NCBI GenBank assembly: GCA_027887005.1
Contig: JAPCJI010000004.1
Location: 23,329 to 87,328, forward strand
Reading direction: 5' to 3'
DNA: 64,000 nt
Source: Nitrososphaerota archaeon
Lineage (GTDB): Archaea; Thermoproteota; Nitrososphaeria; Nitrososphaerales; Gagatemarchaeaceae
Below, one piece after another: positions 1 through 8,012 of this stretch (its first letter is position 1; every line of letters begins with the position of its first letter). The position numbers and the translations under genes are program-made. A model generated the notes under the pieces. It was given only the letters and a program-made list of their open reading frames with translations, searched no databases and was not told the DNA's origin.

Positions 1-1
1 T

Positions 2-748
2 CAGACGCTCGAGAAGATTATCAAACGATACAGGAACGACATCGCAGCGATCATCACTGAGCCGATCCTGGCAAACTGCGGCGTAATCCTGCCCCAGAGG
101 GACTACCTCAAGCAGTTGAAGGAGATCGCGGAGAAGTACGAAGCGCTTCTGATCTTCGACGAAGTGGTGACAGGTTTCAGGATCGCCGAGGGGGGAGCCC
201 AGGAGCTCTATGGAGTGAACGCCGACCTTGCCGTGTTCGGCAAGGCCCTCGGGGGTGGCGTCCCAATCGCCGCGATAACCGGCAGGAAGGACATCCTGGA
301 ACTCGTCGCCCCCGGGAAGATACTCTTCGGAGGAACCTACAACGCCAACTCGCTGACCCTGGCAGGCGCCAGCGCCAACCTTGATCTGCTATCTGAGAAC
401 GGCGGAGCGGCCTATCCAGAGTTGGACCGGAGAGGGAGGCGTCTGATGAAGGGCCTCAATGACCAGGCCCGCGCCGCGAACCAGGACGTCATCGTCCAGG
501 GAGTAGGAGCCGTCTTCCAGGTCTTCTTCACCCGCCTCAAGGAGATAACGAACTACCGGGAGGCGCTCCTGACCAACGACGAGAGGTTCAAGGCGTTCCA
601 CGAGGAGATGATGAAGAGGGGGGTCTACATACATCCCGACCCCTTCGAAAGGATATGCATCTCCACGGCCCACACCGACGAAGACATCGACAGGATCATC
701 GAGATCTCCGGCGAAGCCTTCAGGGAAGTCCACAGTCAGTTCGACTAG
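2..748 (+). CDS. Class III aminotransferase (glutamate-1-semialdehyde aminomutase-like), 5' truncated
   Basis: The frame is open from the left edge, so the true start lies outside; 248 residues are visible. It contains the PLP-enzyme core: an IFDEVVTGFR stretch, whose Asp contacts the pyridine nitrogen in this family, and FGKALGGG, whose Lys (visible residue 81) is the expected Schiff-base lysine. The GGAQ and GTYNANSL segments resemble HemL-like members of the class III family. Class III aminotransferases move an amino group using pyridoxal phosphate. Whether this one makes 5-aminolevulinate or acts on another amino acid cannot be told from the fragment. It lies beside, and converges with, a peptide importer, so an amino-acid catabolic role is possible. 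The family is clear; the substrate is not. Confidence 0.85.
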   Translation, partial: QTLEKIIKRYRNDIAAIITEPILANCGVILPQRDYLKQLKEIAEKYEALLIFDEVVTGFRIAEGGAQELYGVNADLAVFGKALGGGVPIAAITGRKDILELVAPGKILFGGTYNANSLTLAGASANLDLLSENGGAAYPELDRRGRRLMKGLNDQARAANQDVIVQGVGAVFQVFFTRLKEITNYREALLTNDERFKAFHEEMMKRGVYIHPDPFERICISTAHTDEDIDRIIEISGEAFREVHSQFD

Positions 749-1668
749 GGAGCGGCCTCCGTCTGGCTCCCGACCCTGTCCCCAAGTAGCCTTCGTTTGA
801 TGACGGTGTGCGACTGGATCTTTACGTCCCCTGCCTCTCTGATCCCATCCCCAAACAGACTGAACCCAGCGACGATCAGCAGGACGACGAAGGACGGGAG
901 GAGCGCCTCCCACGGGTACGTGAAGAGGTTGTAGCCTATGGAGGAGACCATGTTGCCGAGTTCAGGCGCGCCGGCCGGGATCCCGACTCCAAGGTACCCC
1001 AGGGCGGAGAGGCTGAGCAGCGCGGTCCCCACGTCGAGCGAGGCGTAAACAAGGATCGAAGGGAGCACGTTGGGAAATATTCCTTTGCGCAGGATGTAGG
1101 GGAAGGACGAGTTGAGCGCCTTCGAAGCCGCCACGAAGTCCTCGGCCTTGATTGCCAGGACCCCGCCCCGGACCAATCTCACGTAGGAGGGCCACCAGAC
1201 GAAGGTCAGGGAGATGGCTGCGTTCAGCAGGCTCGACCCGAGCGTGGCCGCGACTGCCAGCGCCATTATGAGACCAGGAAACGCAAGGAAGAGGTCAGAG
1301 AGGCGCATTATCACTTCCTCCACCAGGCCGCCCACGTATCCTGCCACGGTGCCAAGAACGATCCCGATCAGGGCGGAAAGGATGACGACGAAAATCGCGA
1401 TGCTGAGGTCTGTCGGGAGGGCGGCCAGGACCCTTGAGAAGATGTCACGCCCGAGGAAGTCAGTGCCGAACGGGTGGACCAAATTCGGGGGGAGGTTCGA
1501 AGCTCCCAGATTGGGCGTTGACGGGTTGTAGGGGGCGATCGCTCCGCCCGTCGCCCAGTAGGATACCGCGAGCACGACGAAGACCATCACAAGGATGCTC
1601 CCTGCCGAAGACAACTTGTTCGGAAAGAGGAGCCTCCTGACTGTGGACGCCCTCGAACTCGCCCTCAA
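745..1668 (-). CDS. Peptide/nickel ABC transporter permease, DppC-like
   Basis: A 307-aa inner-membrane permease of the DppC/OppC type. It has a short basic N-terminus, a first membrane helix, a loop with the typical HPFGTDFLGRDIFSRV segment, a GTVAGYVGG segment, an EAA-type cytoplasmic loop near residues 200-225 and further helices to the end. I chose TTG at 1668 because it overlaps the TGA stop of the upstream permease (TTGA); the frame stays open for another 900 bases upstream, but that part is the shadow of the other permease. It would form the membrane channel together with the adjacent DppB-like protein. The 3' end overlaps the converging aminotransferase stop by 4 bases. Confidence 0.9.
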   Translation of the reverse strand: MRASSRASTVRRLLFPNKLSSAGSILVMVFVVLAVSYWATGGAIAPYNPSTPNLGASNLPPNLVHPFGTDFLGRDIFSRVLAALPTDLSIAIFVVILSALIGIVLGTVAGYVGGLVEEVIMRLSDLFLAFPGLIMALAVAATLGSSLLNAAISLTFVWWPSYVRLVRGGVLAIKAEDFVAASKALNSSFPYILRKGIFPNVLPSILVYASLDVGTALLSLSALGYLGVGIPAGAPELGNMVSSIGYNLFTYPWEALLPSFVVLLIVAGFSLFGDGIREAGDVKIQSHTVIKRRLLGDRVGSQTEAAP

Positions 1669-2696
1669 CTGGCCTCCCCCAGCGCGATCCTCGGGTCGAG
1701 GAAGGAGTAGACAACGTCTGCGATGAAGTTCGCGATGACGACGCCGAAGGCGAAGAATATGGTGATTGGGACAAGGGCGGGGTAGTCGCTCGTCAATATC
1801 GCTCTGTAGGCGAAGTTCCCGATGCCAGGCCACGCGAAGATCTCCTCGATAATGACCGTCCCAGAGAGGAGCCAACCGAACATCAGGGCGCTGACCGTGT
1901 TCGCGTCTATCAGGCCATTCCTGAGCACGTGGCGCCTGTTCACCTCGCCTTCTGGCACGCCCCGGGCCCTTGCGCTCTTCACGTGAACGGACCACCGTAC
2001 GTCGAGCATCGAGGAGCGCGTCACCCTGGTGATGATGCCAAAATCGAGCATCGCTAGAACCGTAGCGGGGAGAATTAGGTGCTGCAGCCCAGAAGCCATC
2101 GCCGGAAAGTTCAGCGCCAGCAAAGAGTCCAGCACGAAGACCCCGGTGACCGGGTTCGGCGGGGTCAGCGTCAGGGAATACATCCCTCCTGAAGGCAGGA
2201 TGGGAATGTACTCGGAGAAGAGAAGGATCGCCCCTATCGCACCCAGGTAGTAGGGGGTCGCCCAGGTGGTCAGGTAGGTGATGCGAATCAGGGAGTCCAG
2301 CTTCGTGGAGAACCGCATGGCGGCCACATATCCCAGGCCAACTCCGATGACTACGGTGATGACGAGCGACGCAAGGACCAGTTCGAGCGTGTTCGGGCCG
2401 TAAAACCAGATTTCGGAAGCGATTGACTGGCCCGTCACGGGGTCTGCGCCGAAGTTCCCGCTGAAGATGTCGGTTATGAAATAGTAGAGCTGAGAAGGAA
2501 GCGGCTCGTTCAGATGATACCTTATGCGGACTGCCTCGACCTGCGAGGGGAGGGCCCTGGCGCCGGCCCACAGGTGAGCCGGGTCAGGGTTCAGGACGTG
2601 CGAGATTAGGAAGACCGTCACCACGACGCCGAGCATGATGGCTATCGCCCCCACAGTCCTCTTGGCCAGAAAGCGGAGGAATTCTCTTAGGAGCAC
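1665..2696 (-). CDS. Peptide ABC transporter permease, DppB-like
   Basis: A 343-aa integral membrane protein with the DppB/OppB layout: an N-terminal helix after a basic MLLREFLRFLAKR start, a long external loop (about residues 35-105), then five predicted helices and an EAA-type loop (about residues 225-255, containing SARARGVPEGEV). It ends in the FLDPRIALGE segment usual for the family. It is the first gene of a two-permease unit and is translationally coupled to the DppC-like gene by a TTGA overlap. No ATPase gene follows; downstream there is only the converging aminotransferase. Confidence 0.9.
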   Translation of the reverse strand: MLLREFLRFLAKRTVGAIAIMLGVVVTVFLISHVLNPDPAHLWAGARALPSQVEAVRIRYHLNEPLPSQLYYFITDIFSGNFGADPVTGQSIASEIWFYGPNTLELVLASLVITVVIGVGLGYVAAMRFSTKLDSLIRITYLTTWATPYYLGAIGAILLFSEYIPILPSGGMYSLTLTPPNPVTGVFVLDSLLALNFPAMASGLQHLILPATVLAMLDFGIITRVTRSSMLDVRWSVHVKSARARGVPEGEVNRRHVLRNGLIDANTVSALMFGWLLSGTVIIEEIFAWPGIGNFAYRAILTSDYPALVPITIFFAFGVVIANFIADVVYSFLDPRIALGEAS

Positions 2697-2831
2697 TGCT
2701 GTGTACTGCCGCTAGGGCGCAGGCGCCATAAGATAAACGTGAATCACATCGCGTAGGGCCTATCGGATTCGACCGAGGACTCGCGAGGTCGGTCAAATAG
2801 GTTATCAAGCCAGCAGGGCCGTCTACGCCCG

Positions 2832-3815
2832 ATGGAAAACACGACGGTGACCCGCATCCCAGGAGTGAGGGTGGGGCAGGCCGTCAGCAGGGCGGAGCTG
2901 ACTGGTTGCACCGTCCTTCTGCTGGACGCCCCCGGCACGACCGCGTTCGATGCGAGGGGTGGATGGCCCGGCACGTTCGACACGGAGTCGGTCGGACTGA
3001 CCAAGACCTACTACCGCAAACAGGCGATCTTCCTAACCGGGGGAGACGTCTTCGGGCTCAAATGCGCCTTCGGAATCCAGAAGTTCCTGCTGGAGAGGCG
3101 TCTTGCTTCCGCCAGAGCAGAGGGCCGGCTCCCCGGCGTCGTCGGTGCGAACATCTACGACATGGACCTGGCCAGGGGGGTGGAGAAGGTGGATTACGAA
3201 GCTCTGGGATACCAGGCCTGCGCGAGCGCCATTTCCGACCCGGTCAGGGAGGGAAACGAGGGGGCCGGCCTGGGGGCGACCGTAGGGAAACTGAAAGGAG
3301 TCGGGCACGCGATGAAGGGAGGAGTAGGAAGCAGCGTCGTTCGCCTCGCGGACGGCACACTCGTCGGTGCACTGATAGTGACCAACGCCGTGGGGAACGT
3401 TTTCGATGGGCGGGGGACGACCATCGCCGGGACACGAAGGCGGGGCAACAGAGGACCCTTCTTCGAAGTGGAGGAGTTGGCGGCGAATCCCCCGACCGAG
3501 GGGCACACCAGCCGAACGAAGGCGACGACCATAGGGGCCGTGGTCACCAACCTCGAGCTGTCCCACGAAGCAACTGCCAAGGTCGCGGAGATGGCCCACG
3601 ACGGCTTGGCCCGGTGTATCAGGCCCGTCCACACTCCCACGGACGGCGACGCCCTCTTCTGCGTATCTACCGGAGAAGTCAAGGCACGGAAGATAGACCA
3701 CGAGAAGCTCGCCCTGGTTGGTCACATGGCCTCGGTCGTAGTCCAAGAATCGGTCATCAGGGCGGTGTTGGCCGCCAGGTCCCTCGCCGGGGTCCCCTCG
3801 GTACGAGGGCGCTAG
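2832..3815 (+). CDS. P1-family (S58, DmpA/NylC-like) peptidase
   Basis: A 327-aa protein of the autoprocessed P1 peptidase family, which includes L-aminopeptidase D-Ala-esterase/amidase DmpA and nylon hydrolase NylC. Support comes from the N-terminal IPGVRVGQ, the central ARGGWPGTFDT, the glycine-rich AGLGATVGKLKG and the ATTIGAVVTN segment (about residues 231-240) where family members cut themselves to expose a Thr or Ser nucleophile, here probably Thr232. The residue before the expected cut is Ala231, where I recall Asn or Gly. It is divergent from the permease genes and converges with the peptide-binding protein, with the two stop codons overlapping, so a role in breaking down imported peptides is likely but inferred. 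Confidence 0.85.
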   Translation: MENTTVTRIPGVRVGQAVSRAELTGCTVLLLDAPGTTAFDARGGWPGTFDTESVGLTKTYYRKQAIFLTGGDVFGLKCAFGIQKFLLERRLASARAEGRLPGVVGANIYDMDLARGVEKVDYEALGYQACASAISDPVREGNEGAGLGATVGKLKGVGHAMKGGVGSSVVRLADGTLVGALIVTNAVGNVFDGRGTTIAGTRRRGNRGPFFEVEELAANPPTEGHTSRTKATTIGAVVTNLELSHEATAKVAEMAHDGLARCIRPVHTPTDGDALFCVSTGEVKARKIDHEKLALVGHMASVVVQESVIRAVLAARSLAGVPSVRGR

Positions 3816-5710
3816 GAAGAAAAGTGGACGGTGTTGTAGTACATGAAGTATCCGGCGCACGGGCCATCCAGGTTGGGGACCATGCCGACTACACTATTGT
3901 CGTTGACTGCGATGAACACGGGCACATAGAGCCACACGTCCGTGTAGCCGTTGTACATGGTCGTCGTCACGTTCCTGAACGCCTGGAGGATCGTCCCGCT
4001 GTCTGTAGCAGAGTCTGCGGCTGCTGAAAAGCTCGAGACGTTTGCGTCGGTCGTGGGGGCTCCTGTGTAATTGCTACCTGCGATCCCGGTGACGTAGTCC
4101 TGGCTGGCGGGGTAATCCTCCGACCAGTAGCTGATACCGAAGCCGCCTGTGCTGTTCGACCCAGACGTGCTGAACAGGAAGGAAGTGTACTGCGCGAAGG
4201 GGAGGGAGACCAGGTTCGTGTTGATCCCAATCGCCTGCAGTTCGGACTGGATTATCGCCGACACCTGGGTCTCAGAGGTGGACTCCCCCGAATAGACGAA
4301 GTTCAGGGTGGGGAAGACGGTCCCGGTCGGGTTGAGGGTCACGCCGCTGGGGAGCTTTGAGACGTAGCCCGCCTGGGCGAGCAGCTGGGCGGCGCGCGTG
4401 GCGTTGAAGGTGTACGGCGTTATCCCGCTGGTCGTCTCATTGTAGAGGGGATAGCCAGGCGGGACTGGGCCGACCCACTGCTGGGCGAGGCCTTTGAAGA
4501 CATTCGATATTATGCCCTTGTAATCTATGGCCGAGGCGACGGCTTGCCTCACAAGGATGTTCTTGAACGCCGGGACGGTGAAGGGGTTCATGAACACGAA
4601 GTAGGACGAAAGGGCTGAGCCGTACTGAATCGGGTAGTTCGTCACGTTCACGCCCGACGTCTGCTTCAGGTCGTTCAGGTTGGCGGCTTCGGTTATGTCC
4701 GGCGCTCCTATCATCTGCGCCGTCCCTGACTTCAGGTCGACTATCCTGGAGCTCGTCGGCTTGTAGTAGATGATTATTGTGTTGAGGATCGCCGGTGAAA
4801 GCGCATAGTTGAGCTCTGAAGACGACAGGGAGTTGCCCCAGTAGTTCGGGCTCTTCACCAGCTTCACCGACTGTCCCTGGACCCAGGAGGACAGCTCATA
4901 GAAGCTCGTGCCCACTGCGTTGGTCTGCATCCAGGCGTTCGGCTGATTGGCGCTAACACCACCATGGGCAAGGACGACCTTGGGGTCCACGGCGAAGGCG
5001 ATGGGTGCCGTGAGGGTGACCAGGAACGCCGAGTACGTCACGTTCCCGTTGTATCCGTAGCCGAGATTGAGCGCGATCTCATACTGACTGATCACCTGGA
5101 AGGACTGGCCCGGCGTCTCCATCAACGTCAGGTTCGCGGCCGAGGGAGAGGTGTATTCCATGGAATTGAGGACGGAGTCGGTGATGTTCGGCCCGCCTCC
5201 ATTCGTCTTCCCGAAGTTCTGGGCCAGGATGAAAGCAGACACCTGGTTCATCACCAGCGACCTGTACAAGGAATACCACATCACATACGCGTTGAACTGG
5301 TCGCCGTTGCTGAAGGTGACCCCGTGCCTCAGGCTGAAGGTCCAGGTCATCCCTCCGGACGACTCTGTCCAGTTGCTGGCTAGGACACCTACGAACGAGG
5401 AGACGCTCTCCAGGTTCGGAGCGACCAGGCCCTGATAGACGTTGAAGGTCAACTCGTTCCCAGCCGTAGTGAAGTCGGCCGCAGGGTCGGCGGAGTCGGG
5501 CTGCGACCCCTCTTCCACCACCAAGGTGTCTCTGGCCGCCGTTGTCTGGCTCGTCAGCGAGGTGCTGCCAGTCGTTTGCGAGGTGGTGCTCTTGGAGGGG
5601 CCTCCGGCCGAGAAGTAATATGCGCCCGCGACGGCGGCAAGAAGAATTACAACAACGATGACTACCGAGAGAACCCGGCTCAGGGCCCTCCTCGGTGAGG
5701 GATTCCTCAC
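3812..5710 (-). CDS. Family 5 extracellular peptide-binding protein, membrane-anchored
   Basis: A 632-aa substrate-binding protein of ABC importers (SBP_bac_5 family). The N-terminus is basic, then a membrane helix at about residues 12-31, then a Ser/Thr-rich linker (about 35-60), the usual archaeal way of tethering a binding protein outside the cell. The family signature follows: NVYQGLVAPN, LRHGVTFSNGDQFNA (about 125-140) and VRQAVASAIDYKGI (about 385-400). The GTG start at 5710 is supported by a TATA-like CCTAAATAACC (rev. comp. of about 5730-5740), suggesting a leaderless mRNA. It presumably delivers peptides to the two permeases at 745-2696. It has the same architecture as the binding protein at 33494. 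Confidence 0.9.
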   Translation of the reverse strand: MRNPSPRRALSRVLSVVIVVVILLAAVAGAYYFSAGGPSKSTTSQTTGSTSLTSQTTAARDTLVVEEGSQPDSADPAADFTTAGNELTFNVYQGLVAPNLESVSSFVGVLASNWTESSGGMTWTFSLRHGVTFSNGDQFNAYVMWYSLYRSLVMNQVSAFILAQNFGKTNGGGPNITDSVLNSMEYTSPSAANLTLMETPGQSFQVISQYEIALNLGYGYNGNVTYSAFLVTLTAPIAFAVDPKVVLAHGGVSANQPNAWMQTNAVGTSFYELSSWVQGQSVKLVKSPNYWGNSLSSSELNYALSPAILNTIIIYYKPTSSRIVDLKSGTAQMIGAPDITEAANLNDLKQTSGVNVTNYPIQYGSALSSYFVFMNPFTVPAFKNILVRQAVASAIDYKGIISNVFKGLAQQWVGPVPPGYPLYNETTSGITPYTFNATRAAQLLAQAGYVSKLPSGVTLNPTGTVFPTLNFVYSGESTSETQVSAIIQSELQAIGINTNLVSLPFAQYTSFLFSTSGSNSTGGFGISYWSEDYPASQDYVTGIAGSNYTGAPTTDANVSSFSAAADSATDSGTILQAFRNVTTTMYNGYTDVWLYVPVFIAVNDNSVVGMVPNLDGPCAGYFMYYNTVHFSS

Positions 5711-5952
5711 ACTGCTCGAGACTCGCGGAGGTTATTTAGGAATTGTCTGCTGGCGTCTCGCAGCCACATCGACCTCGTGGCGTTCCTTTCTGTTTGCTCA
5801 GGAAGCGTGGACGCCTTCGGGCGCCACCAAAGGAAGGCGATTTTCACCCTGGCATCAAACGCCCCGCGGAGAGGTCATTTTCAATCGGGGGCACTCGGGC
5901 ACTAGGTACTGACTTGATCTGGCTCTAGAGGTCCGACACATGTTCGTTGGAT

Positions 5953-6372
5953 TCACATCACGTACAGGTATACCGGATGGGACTTCTTCCAACCCGTAGG
6001 CGTGACCGCAATCTCACGCGCAGGTGTCCAACCGGGAATCTCGTAATCGAAATTCACTATTCTCGCCCCGGGCCTCAGCTCTTTCAGGAACTTGGGGGCC
6101 ATCAGATTCAGCGTGTAGCCCGAAAGATACAGAGCGAGAACGTCGGCTTTCCTCAAGCTTACCTTCTTGAAGCTACGGCGTGATATCGTGACTCGGTGGG
6201 ACAGTCCTAGCTCTCTCACCTTCCTGCGGCACTCTTTCACAAGGCGCCTTCGTGTCTCTATTCCCACCACTCTGGCTTGAAAGTCTCTCGCTGCGGTTAT
6301 CAGCATCCTGCCGTCACCCGAGCCTAGGTCGAACACCATCTCGTCAGGCTTTACGGACGCCAGGGTGAGCAT
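5953..6372 (-). CDS. Small class I SAM-dependent methyltransferase (FAM173/DOT1-like), N-terminally short
   Basis: A 139-aa protein with the SAM-binding motif VFDLGSGDGR (residues 13-22), a GIE acidic end of strand 2 (about 37-39), and an ADVLALYLSG strand followed by an LKELRPGARIV segment, all typical of the FAM173/DOT1-like lysine methyltransferase group. The frame continues upstream of this ATG with a conserved-looking PTPEDVIPKML segment, but TAA stops it ten codons before the ATG and no standard start codon lies between. A TATA-like box (CATAAATCC) overlaps the same place. The gene is therefore either naturally short or has lost its first residues. The substrate is unknown. Confidence 0.7.
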   Translation of the reverse strand: MLTLASVKPDEMVFDLGSGDGRMLITAARDFQARVVGIETRRRLVKECRRKVRELGLSHRVTISRRSFKKVSLRKADVLALYLSGYTLNLMAPKFLKELRPGARIVNFDYEIPGWTPAREIAVTPTGWKKSHPVYLYVM

Positions 6373-6582
6373 CTTCGGTATGACGTCTTCGGGAGTGGGG
6401 ATTTATGGTTCGGTGTAGTTCATTCCTGCAGAATGATTTCTCGTATTAGATAAGCCTCCGGAGTGGTAAGGCTCGTGTCGAGTGTCATCGCGGCAACCCC
6501 GTTCCCAATTACCTAATTTCCCAGTGTTGCAGAGTCCGATGCCCAAACAATTAAGTGAGAACCGACCCCTGCCAGAAGATCC

Positions 6583-7899
6583 TTGGCCTCCTACGACGTG
6601 ATTGTTGTCGGGGCGGGCATAATGGGAATGGCATCTGCGTACCACATCAAGCGGAACAACCGAAGCAAGGAGGTCCTGGTGCTGGATAGGTTTGGTGCAC
6701 CTGGGCAGGGGAACACGGGTAGAAGCAACGCGATGTTCAGGAACACGTTCTCTTCGACGGACAACCAGGTACTCGCGGATGCCTCCATCGACTTCTACTT
6801 GGAGGCTCAGAACGAATCGAAGGCGGACATAGGCCTTCAGCAGATTGGATATCTTTGGCTCATGAGCGAAGACCAACTCCATCTGAGCGAGCCCTTCCTG
6901 GCAAACATGGCCTCGAACGGGATCGAGACCAGAAGGTACGAGCTGAACGAGCTCCGCCAACTTCTCCCTGGAATGGTTCCATCGTTCGAGTCGGATGGAG
7001 AGGCAGCATTGATGGAACTCCCAGAGGTCCGGGCAGGAATCTTCGGGCCGAAGTGCGGTCGTCTCGACCCTGACAAACTCGTCAGGTTCTACGCTGAGAA
7101 ATTCGTCCAGATGGGGGGCAAATTGGGCTTCAACACCAATGTGGAAAGGCTCCTGGTAGGCCCATCCAAGCAGCTGGGAATCGAAGGAGAGCCGTTCGTA
7201 TGGCAAGACTCCGAGGTAAAGGGCGTCCAGGTGGGTGGGGCGGTCAGTGGCGACTTGACTGCCGAGAGCGTCGTACTCGCCTGTGGCGCTTGGGGGAACG
7301 AGCTCTTGGAGCCGGTCGGCATCGACGGTCATGTCAAGGCCAAGAAGAGACAGCTGTTCAGCGTGTCAGCCGCAGGCAGCCCCGAGCTCGAGCAGCTGCT
7401 GCATTCGAGGGGGTTCAGCCCCCTCGGCCTAATACCACTTGTCATACTTCCGAAGTCGGGGGTCCACTTCAAGCCTGTGAGCGAGGAAAACGGACTTTGG
7501 ATTGCGTGCGAAGACGAGGTCAACAGGGCGTTCATCGACGTCCCAGAACACGACCTCGACCAATACCAGGCCGAGTCAAGTTATTTCGAACGGGGGATCA
7601 AACCCGTCCTGGCCGCATACTTCCCCGCGTTCGCGAAGTCAAAGATACGGGCGATGTGGGCAGGATTGTACTCATACAACACCATAGACTACCTTCCCTT
7701 CGCGTTCATAGAGAACAACCTGTTGGTGGTCGGGGGAGACAGCGGCAGCGGGATTATGAAGGGAGACTCCCTAGGAAGAATTGTCGACGCGCTCTATCGT
7801 GGTGAGGAGCAGGCTCTCCTACACGGCGACAGACCGTACGATGTTTCACGGATTGGGTTTGACAGGAGACAGGTTGAAAGGGAAGAATGGGTCATCTGA
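6583..7899 (+). CDS. FAD-dependent oxidoreductase of the DAO family (sarcosine oxidase-like)
   Basis: A 438-aa flavoprotein. The N-terminal VIVVGAGIMGMASAYH (residues 5-20) is the Rossmann GxGxxG dinucleotide fold, followed by an acidic strand end (LVLDRF). The segment GNTGRSNAMFRN and the C-terminal VVGGDSGSGIMKGDSLGRIV match the D-amino acid oxidase/sarcosine oxidase superfamily. These enzymes oxidise amines or N-methyl amino acids to imines. The start is TTG at 6583, with a TATA-like AACAATTAAG about 30 nt before it. The ECF transporter genes follow on the same strand after a 113-bp gap with its own promoter-like box. The exact amine substrate is unknown. Confidence 0.85.
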   Translation: MASYDVIVVGAGIMGMASAYHIKRNNRSKEVLVLDRFGAPGQGNTGRSNAMFRNTFSSTDNQVLADASIDFYLEAQNESKADIGLQQIGYLWLMSEDQLHLSEPFLANMASNGIETRRYELNELRQLLPGMVPSFESDGEAALMELPEVRAGIFGPKCGRLDPDKLVRFYAEKFVQMGGKLGFNTNVERLLVGPSKQLGIEGEPFVWQDSEVKGVQVGGAVSGDLTAESVVLACGAWGNELLEPVGIDGHVKAKKRQLFSVSAAGSPELEQLLHSRGFSPLGLIPLVILPKSGVHFKPVSEENGLWIACEDEVNRAFIDVPEHDLDQYQAESSYFERGIKPVLAAYFPAFAKSKIRAMWAGLYSYNTIDYLPFAFIENNLLVVGGDSGSGIMKGDSLGRIVDALYRGEEQALLHGDRPYDVSRIGFDRRQVEREEWVI

Positions 7900-8012
7900 A
7901 TCCGAGGGTGGCCACGCCCCATCTTCCTCGTCGGGGACCAACTGAGCATTCTTTGGCAATCTCACAGCTTCAACCTTAAGAAGACTGGATCGCGAAACCA
8001 ATCCAATTCTTC

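Noticed and set aside
2906..4027. Long plus-strand frame over the P1 peptidase and the binding-protein gene end
   Set aside because: Arg/Gly/His-rich translation without family features; it is the off-frame shadow of a clear peptidase gene.
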